NCBI GenBank assembly: GCA_965223305.1
Contig: CBDCWT010000066.1
Coordinates: forward strand, 158,585 to 222,584
DNA: 64,000 nucleotides
Direction: 5' to 3'
From: CBDCWT01 sp965223305
GTDB taxonomy: Bacteria; Planctomycetota; Planctomycetia; Pirellulales; Pirellulaceae
The translations under genes and the position numbers were made by a program. The notes below the pieces were generated by a model, which was given only the letters and a program-made list of their open reading frames with translations, was not told the DNA's origin and did no database searches. Within the stretch, counting starts at the first letter, position 1; each line of letters opens with the position of its first letter. This document shows positions 17,432 through 25,486 of the stretch, one piece after another.

Positions 17432-18436
17432 ATGGGTGACGACGTTCTAAGCCACGATGAGGTCGAGAGTCTGTTGTCGGCTATGGAGCCGGCCGCGGAT
17501 GCTCCGCCGAAGCCCAGGAAGCCGCCAACCGATGTCCCTCTTCAACATCCCCAAGAGAAGGTCATCCCCTACGACTTTAAACGACCGGAGCGGGTCGGCA
17601 AGGAACAGATGCGGGCCCTGCAATCTTTGCACGAGGGGTTCGGCCGCAACTTCGGGGCCGCCCTCTCCGCCCTGTTGCGGACAATCGTCGAAGTCAAGCT
17701 GACCAGCGTCGACCAGCTAACCTACAGCGAATTTGTCTTCAGTTTGGAGAATCCAACCTGCTTCAATCTGCTGCGGGCCGAACCCTTGGAAGGCAATCTG
17801 ATCTTGGACTTCAGTCCGACGATCATGTTTCCGGTCATCGACCGGCTGCTGGGTGGAGGCAAGGGTTCCACGCCTGTCGCCCGCCGGCCGCTGACCGAAA
17901 TCGAGCTACGGCTCGTATCTCGTATCACCGAGATCTTTCTGAACGAGCTCCGCAACGCGTGGGAGAACGTGCTTACCTTGAAACTGGACGTCGAGCGGGT
18001 CGAAAGCAATCCTCAACTCGTGCAGATCGTACCACCGAACGAAGTCGTCGTACTGATCAGCTTCGAGCTAACGCTGGGTGAAGTCCGCGGGATGATGAAT
18101 CTCTGCATTCCATTCAACGCCATCGAGCGGTTCAGCGGCAAGCTGAGCGCCAACAACTGGGTGGGTTACACACGCGGAGCACCAAGCCCCGAGGCAACCG
18201 AACAGCTACGCAACCAGCTGCGACACGCGAAAGTTGAGCTCGTCGTGACGTTGGCTGACAGTACCATCAGCACGTCGGACATGCTCTCGCTGCGCGTCGG
18301 TGACATCATCACGACGGACAAGGATGTTCGCAGCCCACTCCTCGTCGATGTCGAAGGCATCACCAAGTTCACCGCCAGCCCAGGCGCGCTCAAGGGTCAC
18401 AAGGCGATCGAGGTCGCCGACTGCCTCGAAGAGTGA
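17432..18436 (+). CDS. fliM: Flagellar motor switch protein FliM
   Basis: A component of the C-ring that reverses flagellar rotation on binding CheY-P. The N-terminal CheY-binding peptide is visible as LSHDEVESLLSAM. The CheC-like middle domain follows (FGAALSALLRTIVEVKLTSV, FSLENPTCFNLL, PVIDRLLGGGKG), and the C-terminal SpoA/FliN-like domain closes the protein (VTLADSTISTSDMLSLRVGD). 334 residues, normal length. No other flagellar or chemotaxis gene is in the window; it follows proA by 36 bp. Confidence 0.95.
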   Translation: MGDDVLSHDEVESLLSAMEPAADAPPKPRKPPTDVPLQHPQEKVIPYDFKRPERVGKEQMRALQSLHEGFGRNFGAALSALLRTIVEVKLTSVDQLTYSEFVFSLENPTCFNLLRAEPLEGNLILDFSPTIMFPVIDRLLGGGKGSTPVARRPLTEIELRLVSRITEIFLNELRNAWENVLTLKLDVERVESNPQLVQIVPPNEVVVLISFELTLGEVRGMMNLCIPFNAIERFSGKLSANNWVGYTRGAPSPEATEQLRNQLRHAKVELVVTLADSTISTSDMLSLRVGDIITTDKDVRSPLLVDVEGITKFTASPGALKGHKAIEVADCLEE

Positions 18437-18438
18437 AA

Positions 18439-18541
18439 GTAGCAGGCACGCTCCGCGTGCCGTCCGCCCCTTTTTGTAGCAGGCTCACTCCGTCCACCGT
18501 CCGCCCATTGAGTAGCAGGCTCACTCCGTGAGCCGTCCGCC
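18439..18541. repeat. Three ~30-bp repeat units after fliM
   Basis: Units at 18439-18469, 18476-18505 and 18512-18541 share GTAGCAGGC, then ACTCCG or CGCTCCG, then CCGTCCGCC; the first and third contain short palindromes around the central CTCCG. With the units at 18738-18796 they fill the space between the convergent fliM and cstA genes. Confidence 0.75.
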
Positions 18542-18545
18542 AATC

Positions 18546-18727
18546 TAGCCCGGATTTATTCATGAAGATCGTCGCGAGAGGTTGTAAGTACGTTCGTGGC
18601 AAGGAAGGCGAGCAATTCTTCCGCAGGCGTATTGAAGCAATACATCGAGGGAGAATTGTGAAGCATGACGAAGCCACGGATGGACTTACGACCTCGCAGT
18701 AGATCGCTCATGAATAATTCGGGCTAA
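18546..18727. mobile_element. MITE-like element, copy 1
   Basis: A ~182-bp element with near-perfect 20-bp terminal inverted repeats (TTAGCCCGRATTATTCATGA). It is nearly identical to copies at 48277-48457 (opposite orientation) and 57622-57804 (same orientation). On the minus strand it holds a 51-codon open frame (18711 to 18556), probably fortuitous. Confidence 0.8.
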
Positions 18728-18737
18728 GCTAAGGACT

Positions 18738-18796
18738 GTCACGGCACACGGAGTGTGCCTCCCGCATTTTCAGGTCACGGCACACGGAGTGTGCCT
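18738..18796. repeat. Two palindromic 23-bp repeats before the cstA stop
   Basis: Copies of GTCACGGCACACGGAGTGTG plus CCT at 18738-18760 and 18774-18796. Each contains the stem GGCACAC GGA GTGTGCC. Placed between convergent fliM and cstA they could act as bidirectional terminators, but they lack clear T-runs. Confidence 0.65.
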
Positions 18797-18810
18797 ACTA
18801 CTATTCTTGC

Positions 18811-20619
18811 CTAGCAGGACCGCGCGTCGCCACCCACGCCAGCAACCGCAGCCTGGCTGGCCGGCAGAGGCGGCAGGCTCTCTTCGAGGACTCCGCGCAC
18901 GCGAGGAAACATGAGTGCCGCTTCGACCACCATCCAAATCTGCAGTCCCATGATCGCGGCGCCGAAGCTGAACAGCAGGTATTTCTGTTGCCACAGCCAG
19001 CCCGTCTCGCCGTTGAACATCTGCCACAGCAGCGCCCAAGCCGGCATGAACAGCATCATCAGCATCGGCAACAGTGCAAATAGGACGGGTTTGTTGCGGC
19101 GCCACAGATAGAAGACTGTGACCATAAAAGCTAACCCGGCTAACAGCTGATTGGTGGCGCCGAACAGCGGCCAGAGGATCAGACCGCCGGTACCGTAGGC
19201 TTCTTTACCGGGCGCCGGGATCATGGCGACCAGCAGTCCCAGCGTGACCGCCAAAGCGGTTGCGGCAAACTTGTTGGTCAAGGGTGTTACGCGAAACGAT
19301 GCGGCTAGTTCCTGAATCACATACCGCTGCAAGCGAGTCGCCGTATCGAGCGTCGTGGCGGCAAAGCATGCCACCAACACGGCGATAATCCCCACGGCGA
19401 GCTCGAGGGGGATCGCCAGAGCAGCCAGAAAGTTGGCGCCTCCGTCAACGAAAGCGCTGACTTTAGCCGGCAGTCCGAACGCGGCCCAGTCGCCGCCGTA
19501 ACGGGACAGCCACGCCTCGCGCCCTTCCAGCCGGCCACCTTCTGCCATGATGCCCATGCCCAAACCTGCAGTGCACGCCAGGATCACCAGCACGGCGAGC
19601 GCCCCCTCTAAGAGCATCGACCCGTACGCCACAAACTGAGCATCCCGCTCGTTGGCGACCTGCTTGCTGCTCGTCCCACTGCTAACCAGGCAATGAAACC
19701 CGCTGCAAGCGCCGCAGGCGATGGTGATGAAAAGAAACGGCCAAATCGGCGGCGCATTCGCGGGCAGCGATTCGGCAACGGCCGGTGTGCTGGCGGTGAT
19801 GTCGGCCCGACCTCCCAGCCCGGCCACGGCGAGGCCGGCAACGAGCAAGACCAGCGCCACGAGCAACTGATGGCTGTTGACGAAGTCACGTGGCTGCAGC
19901 AGCACCCAGACCGGCAGCACCGACGCTACGAAACAGTAGATCATCAGTAGCATCGTCCAAACCACAATCGGATTCGCGACATTCAACGAAATCGGCCACA
20001 CGTAAACACCAACCCAAACGGCGCCGTAGAGCACCAGCAGCGCGAGGACCGATGGTCCCAGCAAACCGCCTCGGCGGCGATGCACCCAAAACCCCACCGC
20101 GACAGCGACGGGCATCGCGATCCAGACCGAAAGCACCGACTCGGGATACAGCTGGAAAATCGAAGCGATGACGAGACCAAAGATGGCCAAGACGATGGTG
20201 AGTGAGAAAAACAGAACCAACAGAAATAGGATTCGAGCGCGGGGTGTGATCAGCCGGCCGGCCACTTCGCCGACCGTCTGCCCGCGATTGCGGAGCGATA
20301 CGACGAGCGCACCGAAATCGTGGACAGCACCAATGAAAATCGAGCCGAAGACGACCCATAGCAGGGCAGGTAACCACCCCCAAAACACGGCAATCGCCGG
20401 CCCCACAATCGGGCCGGTTCCGGCGATGCTCGTAAAGTGGTGCCCGAAGATGACCTGCTTCTGCGTTGGCACGTAGTCCACTTCGTCCCGCAGCTGGTGG
20501 CTCGGCACCAGCGCGTCTGGGTCGAGTCCAAAGATTTTGCGGGCCAGCCAGCGGCCGTAGGTGTGGTAGGCGACGACGAAACCGACGAACGAAAGGACGG
20601 CGATCAAAAGCGTGGTCAT
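18811..20619 (-). CDS. Carbon starvation CstA family transporter
   Basis: A 602-residue membrane protein with more than a dozen hydrophobic segments. The CstA signature is present near the N-terminus (YGRWLARKIFGLD, VPTQKQVIFGHHFTSIAGTG, PIVGPAIAVFWGWLPALLWV) and continues with GAVHDFGALVVSLRNRGQT. Family members import peptides or pyruvate during carbon limitation. ATG 20619 is chosen: the protein then begins MTTLLIAVLSFVGFVVAY and GGGAG lies upstream, whereas the longer frame from 20721 adds a non-hydrophobic leader. It converges on fliM. Confidence 0.93.
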   Translation of the reverse strand: MTTLLIAVLSFVGFVVAYHTYGRWLARKIFGLDPDALVPSHQLRDEVDYVPTQKQVIFGHHFTSIAGTGPIVGPAIAVFWGWLPALLWVVFGSIFIGAVHDFGALVVSLRNRGQTVGEVAGRLITPRARILFLLVLFFSLTIVLAIFGLVIASIFQLYPESVLSVWIAMPVAVAVGFWVHRRRGGLLGPSVLALLVLYGAVWVGVYVWPISLNVANPIVVWTMLLMIYCFVASVLPVWVLLQPRDFVNSHQLLVALVLLVAGLAVAGLGGRADITASTPAVAESLPANAPPIWPFLFITIACGACSGFHCLVSSGTSSKQVANERDAQFVAYGSMLLEGALAVLVILACTAGLGMGIMAEGGRLEGREAWLSRYGGDWAAFGLPAKVSAFVDGGANFLAALAIPLELAVGIIAVLVACFAATTLDTATRLQRYVIQELAASFRVTPLTNKFAATALAVTLGLLVAMIPAPGKEAYGTGGLILWPLFGATNQLLAGLAFMVTVFYLWRRNKPVLFALLPMLMMLFMPAWALLWQMFNGETGWLWQQKYLLFSFGAAIMGLQIWMVVEAALMFPRVRGVLEESLPPLPASQAAVAGVGGDARSC

Positions 20620-20909
20620 CGTGAGAACAGGGGCTCCCAGGCAACAGGGTGACTGCGAACCGACGCGCCTCGAAACATCAGCCGGGCGGTCAAAGTGAGC
20701 GACAATCGCGGGACACCGCACAGCTGACTAGCCGGTTCGCTAGGCGGTTATTGCCCTCATCATAACAGGTTCGCCGCGACCGTGCCGCGGCAGAGAGGCT
20801 CGCGCGCCACGCGTCTTGCGGTGGCTCTGCAGGAGCCTATAACTACTATACGATTCGACCTTCAGCATCTTTACTGTCTCTGTGAAGCCTGTCCAGGAAA
20901 GGAATACAA

Positions 20910-21965
20910 GTGCCGGAACGAGTTGTAATCATCGGGAGCGGCCCGGCCGGTTGGTCCGCCGCCATCTACGCCGCCCGCGCCAGCCTAGAGCCGCTGCTGT
21001 TCGAGGGGACGGTTCAACCCGAGATGATTCCACTGGGACAGTTGGCGTTCACGACCGAGGTGGAGAACTACGCCGGCTTTCCGGCCGGCAACATCCGAGC
21101 GTTTGTAGAGAGCGCCGTCGATACCAGCCGGCACTACAACCTACCGCCGGTGGCGCCGGGCCACGAACGCGATGGGCAGCCGCACTATGCCGTGCAAGGT
21201 GTGGAGCTCATGGAGCTCATGAAACAGCAGGCATTGAACTTCGGTACGCGCGTGGTTGGCGAGGACATCGTCGACATCAACGTCGACCAACGGCCGCTGC
21301 GTGTTACTAGTAACACCGGTCAGTCGGTCGAGACGCAGACGATCATCGTTGCCACTGGTGCCCGCGCCAACTACTTGGGTCTGCCCTCGGAGGGGGAGTT
21401 CAAGAATCGCGGTGTCAGCGCTTGTGCTGTCTGCGACGGTGCTCTACCCCGTTTTCGGAACCAACCGTTGGTCGTTGTCGGTGGCGGCGACTCGGCGGTT
21501 GAGGAGGCTACCTACTTGACCAAATTCGCGACCAAGGTCTACATGGTTCATCGCCGCGACGAGCTGAGGGCCTCGAAGATCATGCAACAGCGAGCCTTGG
21601 AAAACGACAAGATCGAAATGGTCTGGAAGCACGTCGTGGACGAGGTCGTGGGTGACGACGACCAGGGAGTCACGGGGGTGCGAGTGAAGAGCACGGCGGA
21701 CGACGCCACTCGACTGATCGAGGCGAGCGGCATGTTTCTGGCGATCGGACACACACCGAACACGGATTTCTTGCAGGGCAAGTTGGAGATGAACGAAAAG
21801 GGCTACCTGCGTTGGACGGCGCCTTTCCGTACGTCGACGAGTGTGCCGGGCGTTTTCGCTGCCGGCGATGTGGCCGATGACTACTATCGTCAGGCGATCA
21901 CCTCGGCGGGAACAGGATGCATGGCAGCCTTAGACGCCGAACGATACTTGGCAGAGCTGGAGTGA
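20910..21965 (+). CDS. trxB: Thioredoxin reductase
   Basis: FAD/NADPH disulfide reductase that recycles thioredoxin. FAD motif GSGPAGWSAAIYAARA, redox-active C172-A-V-C175 (SACAVCDG), NADPH motif GGGDSAVEEATYL and the C-terminal FAAGDVADDYYRQAITSAGTG are all in place; 351 residues. GTG 20910 is preceded by AGGAAAGGAAT. It is a monocistronic-looking gene, divergent from cstA with a 290-bp gap. Confidence 0.94.
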   Translation: MPERVVIIGSGPAGWSAAIYAARASLEPLLFEGTVQPEMIPLGQLAFTTEVENYAGFPAGNIRAFVESAVDTSRHYNLPPVAPGHERDGQPHYAVQGVELMELMKQQALNFGTRVVGEDIVDINVDQRPLRVTSNTGQSVETQTIIVATGARANYLGLPSEGEFKNRGVSACAVCDGALPRFRNQPLVVVGGGDSAVEEATYLTKFATKVYMVHRRDELRASKIMQQRALENDKIEMVWKHVVDEVVGDDDQGVTGVRVKSTADDATRLIEASGMFLAIGHTPNTDFLQGKLEMNEKGYLRWTAPFRTSTSVPGVFAAGDVADDYYRQAITSAGTGCMAALDAERYLAELE

Positions 21966-22049
21966 CTGCGGAGAGTTAGAAGCAGCAATTCTGAAATCTG
22001 GCTTTTTGCCTTCTTCCAGGCACAAGATGTCGAATTCGTCATGTTCTTC

Positions 22050-22121
22050 GGAACCCGAAGCGTCAGCGAGGGGGAGTTGGTGTACCAGCGTAATTACTCC
22101 CTCGCTTACGCTTCGGGTTCC
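22050..22121. repeat. Large palindromic intergenic repeat, copy 1
   Basis: Inverted arms of about 23 bp, GGAACCCGAAGCGTCAGCGA GGG on the left and CCCTCGCTTACGCTTCGGGT TCC on the right, around a ~26-bp centre with TGTACC. Same family as 32728-32800 and 48968-49042. It lies between trxB and the NRAMP-fold gene. Confidence 0.85.
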
Positions 22122-22212
22122 GATTGAGGCGAACACGTAACAAAAAGGCGAGCAGGAGCCAGGGTCGCAATCCTACGCGCCGCGAGCACTTTAAATCCAC
22201 AAGGGCGAGCCG

Positions 22213-23862
22213 ATGAAAAACGGGTTGGACTCGGAGCGGGCGCTGCTGACCAGTGCTCAGGAGCGGGGGACGGGGGCAACCCTGGCGGCCTATGCCCGCC
22301 TCTCTGGCCCGGGGTGGCTGCAGAGCGCCATCACGCTAGGCGGCGGGTCCTTAGCAAGCAGCCTCTACTTGGGGGTGCTGGCCGGCTACAGCTTGATGTG
22401 GCTCCAACCGTTGGCGATGATCCTCGGCATCATCATGCTCAGCGCCATCGGATATGTCACGTTGTCGACGGGCCAACGGCCGTTTCAAGCCATTCGCGAG
22501 CACGTGAATCCAGTTCTGGCGTGGGGCTGGGCGTTGGCCGTGGCGGCGGCGAATATCGTCTGGTGTTTGCCACAGTTCTCGCTGGCCAACGGCGTCCTGC
22601 GTCAGAACCTCCTGCCGGGCATTCTGGGCCCCGAAGGAACGTTGACAACAATCGGCGGCGCGAACGCCAGCACGGCCGTAGTTGCGCTCTCACTCTTGTT
22701 GCTCTCGACGGTGATCACTTGGAGCTACGATCGGGGTGGCTGGGGATTGAGACTGTATGAAACGGTCCTCAAGATGATGGTGGCGTTTATTGTCATCTGT
22801 TTCGTGGGGGTCGTGGTCACACTTTCGCGTTCGGGAGACGGTCTGGACTGGGGCGCGATCTTTGCCGGACTCGTGCCAGACTTCCGGCAGTTCTTTGCTC
22901 CAGCAGCGACCTTTACGCCCATGTTGGATGCGATCGGCCCGCCGAGCACTGAAGCGCGGCAGTTCTGGTCGGACCAGATCGTGGCCAAGCAGCAGGATGT
23001 CATCATCAGTGCCGCAGCGACGGCGGTTGGCATCAACATGACATTTCTGTTTCCCTACTCGCTGTTGCGAAAAGGCTGGGGAAAGGAGTTCCGCGGCTTG
23101 GCCATCTTTGATCTCGCGACGGGCATGCTGATCCCCTTTGTCGTGGCCACCGGCTGTGTCGTAATTGCCTCGGCGGCGCAGTTTCACACTCGAGTCACCG
23201 ACGACTTCACGCAGGTAGACGGCGATCTCGTTCCATCGGACGAGTACGAGAAACCTTATGAGGCGTTGTTGGCAGTTCGTCGTGACAAAGTGAGCAGCGA
23301 AATTGGACTGCCGGAGAAGCAGCTCGCGGCAGCTCTCGTGGATCGCAAGGCCAAGCACCTATCGGGGGCGCTCGCTCCACTTAGCGGTGCTTTTGTGGCT
23401 GACATCATCTTCGGATTCGGTGTCCTGGCGATGGCCCTCTCCACGATTTCGCTGCTGATGTTGATCTCGGGCTTCGTGTTCTGCGAGATCCTTGGCGCGC
23501 CGCCGGAAGGTTGGCTATTTCGACTCTGTACGCTGCCGGCCGGAATCGCCGGCTTTTTCGGACCTTTTTTTTGGGAGGGGAAGGCTTCTTTCTACTTGGC
23601 CGTGCCCACCTCTGTCTTTGGGTTCGTGCTCCTGCCTTTTGCTTATGTGACCTTCGTGTTCTTGATGAACCAGGAGAGCTTGCTGGGTAAGAACCTCCCG
23701 AGTGGACGAGCGAGGATCTTATGGAATCTGTTGATGGGGATTTCAGCGACGCTGGCTACAATTGGCAGTCTCTACATGATCAACCAGAAAGCCGGCCTGT
23801 CCGGCTTCGCTGCAATCGGGTTGTTCGTCTTGCTGGCGCTTGCCGCACATTTCAAACGCTGA
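22213..23862 (+). CDS. NRAMP-fold transporter, divergent (Nramp family)
   Basis: A 549-residue protein with about 11-12 hydrophobic segments. The opening SGPGWLQSAITLGGGSLASS resembles the first helix of NRAMP transporters but lacks the metal-binding DPGN motif, and the helix-6 area reads NMTFLFPYSLLRKG rather than a canonical MPH-containing helix. A soluble insert of about 75 residues (roughly 320-395, containing DGDLVPSDEYEKPYEALLA) interrupts the membrane part. Substrate is unknown; classic Mn2+/Fe2+ transport is not supported by the motifs. It ends 21 bp before asnS. Confidence 0.75.
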   Translation: MKNGLDSERALLTSAQERGTGATLAAYARLSGPGWLQSAITLGGGSLASSLYLGVLAGYSLMWLQPLAMILGIIMLSAIGYVTLSTGQRPFQAIREHVNPVLAWGWALAVAAANIVWCLPQFSLANGVLRQNLLPGILGPEGTLTTIGGANASTAVVALSLLLLSTVITWSYDRGGWGLRLYETVLKMMVAFIVICFVGVVVTLSRSGDGLDWGAIFAGLVPDFRQFFAPAATFTPMLDAIGPPSTEARQFWSDQIVAKQQDVIISAAATAVGINMTFLFPYSLLRKGWGKEFRGLAIFDLATGMLIPFVVATGCVVIASAAQFHTRVTDDFTQVDGDLVPSDEYEKPYEALLAVRRDKVSSEIGLPEKQLAAALVDRKAKHLSGALAPLSGAFVADIIFGFGVLAMALSTISLLMLISGFVFCEILGAPPEGWLFRLCTLPAGIAGFFGPFFWEGKASFYLAVPTSVFGFVLLPFAYVTFVFLMNQESLLGKNLPSGRARILWNLLMGISATLATIGSLYMINQKAGLSGFAAIGLFVLLALAAHFKR

Positions 23863-23883
23863 TCGACGTATGAGGACCGATCC

Positions 23884-25275
23884 ATGGAGCGGATATCCGT
23901 TGCCCGTGCCCGCCAGCAGGAGAACATAGGTCGAGCGGTCTTATTGCAAGGCTGGGTTCGCACTCGGCGGGATTCCAAAGGCGGGTTCAGTTTCATCGAG
24001 CTCAACGACGGATCGTGCTTGGCGAATATTCAGGTGATCGCCGACGCTGAGCTTCCCAACTATGCCAAGGAGCTGAGGAATCTGTCTGCCGGTTGTAGCG
24101 TATCCGTGGAGGGCGTTGTCAAAGAGTCCGGGGGCCGTGGCCAGACAACCGAGATCCACGCCTCGCAGGTCACGGTCCACGGCTGGGCGGATCCGCAAAC
24201 CTACCCGTTGCAAAAGAAGCGGCATTCGTTCGAGAAGCTGCGAGAATGGGCACACTTGCGGCCACGAACCAACACCTTCGGCGCCATCGCTCGGGTGCGC
24301 AACTGCATCTCCTGCGCGATCCACAACTTCTTTCAGGAAGAAGGTTTTCTGAACATCCAGACGCCGATCATTACGGCCAGCGACTGCGAGGGAGCTGGTG
24401 AGCTGTTCAAGGTTACAACGCTAGATCTGGAAAACGTTCCCAAGTCGAGCGGCTCGGTCGACTATAGCCTCGATTTCTTCGACCGGCCGTCCTATTTGAC
24501 AGTCAGCGGGCAGTTGGAAGCCGAGATCTACGCGACGGCCCTGGGAAAGGTCTACACGTTCGGTCCCACCTTTCGGGCCGAGAACTCGAATACCTCGCGA
24601 CATCTAGCCGAATTCTGGATGGTCGAGCCGGAGATGGCATTCTGTGAACTGCAAGGCAATATGGAGTTGGCCGAACGTTTTCTCAAACGAATTTTTCGCG
24701 ATGTGCTCACCCAGGCGGCGGAAGACATGCAGTTCTTTGCCGACCGAATCGAGAAGACGGCCATCGCCCGCCTGGAAGCGATCGCGGCCAGCGAGTTCGT
24801 CCAGCTGTCGTACACCGAGGCCGTGGAGCGCCTCGAGAAGAGCGGACAGGACTTCGAGTATCCCGTGGCCTGGGGGCAAGATCTGCAGTCCGAGCATGAG
24901 CGCTATTTGACCGAGCAGGAGTTCCAGTCGCCGCTAATACTCCACGACTATCCCCGCTCGATCAAGCCTTTTTACATGCGGGTCAACGACGACAATCGCA
25001 CCGTGCGGGCCATGGACGTGTTGGTCCCCGGCGTCGGCGAGATCATTGGCGGTAGCCAGCGTGAAGAACGACTGGACGTGCTGACCGAGAGAATGGCCGA
25101 ACAGGGCCTGGTTGCCGACGACTACTGGTGGTACCTCGACCTGCGGCGTTACGGGACCGTGCCCCACGCCGGCTTCGGGCTGGGGCTGGAACGGGTCGTC
25201 CAGTTCGTTACGGGGATGACGAACATTCGCGACGTGATCCCGTTTCCAAGGACCCCCGGCAGCGCGGACTTTTAG
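23884..25275 (+). CDS. asnS: Asparaginyl-tRNA synthetase
   Basis: Class II aminoacyl-tRNA synthetase. An N-terminal OB-fold anticodon domain (VLLQGWVRTRRDSKGGFSFI) is followed by the catalytic core: motif 1 around FLNIQTPIITASDCEGAGEL, motif 2 FRAENSNTSRHLAEFWMVEP, and motif 3 GFGLGLERVVQFVTGM. The C-terminus FPRTPGSADF is typical of AsnRS and distinguishes it from AspRS. 463 residues; start ATG 23884. A GC-rich inverted repeat (25314-25346) follows it but has no T-run. Confidence 0.96.
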   Translation: MERISVARARQQENIGRAVLLQGWVRTRRDSKGGFSFIELNDGSCLANIQVIADAELPNYAKELRNLSAGCSVSVEGVVKESGGRGQTTEIHASQVTVHGWADPQTYPLQKKRHSFEKLREWAHLRPRTNTFGAIARVRNCISCAIHNFFQEEGFLNIQTPIITASDCEGAGELFKVTTLDLENVPKSSGSVDYSLDFFDRPSYLTVSGQLEAEIYATALGKVYTFGPTFRAENSNTSRHLAEFWMVEPEMAFCELQGNMELAERFLKRIFRDVLTQAAEDMQFFADRIEKTAIARLEAIAASEFVQLSYTEAVERLEKSGQDFEYPVAWGQDLQSEHERYLTEQEFQSPLILHDYPRSIKPFYMRVNDDNRTVRAMDVLVPGVGEIIGGSQREERLDVLTERMAEQGLVADDYWWYLDLRRYGTVPHAGFGLGLERVVQFVTGMTNIRDVIPFPRTPGSADF

Positions 25276-25486
25276 TTGCCGGCTTTAACCCGAGCAGATT
25301 TCCACTGGACAACGCCCCGCGCATGCCCTGAGAATGGGAGCGGGGCATGGTAAGTCGGCTGGCCCCGCCTCGAGACGTCCCGGCCACATTGCTTGGTCGA
25401 ACAATCGCCTGGTTAGCTAGCCGGCCATTCAGAGTGGACGAGCTTCTCTCTTTGACACCTTCGACCCCGTTTGCCAAGCGAAGACC

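Noticed and set aside
18439..18796. CRISPR-like spacing of short repeats
   Set aside because: Only 2-3 units per set, spacers of 6-13 bp, repeats are variable, and no cas gene is in the window.
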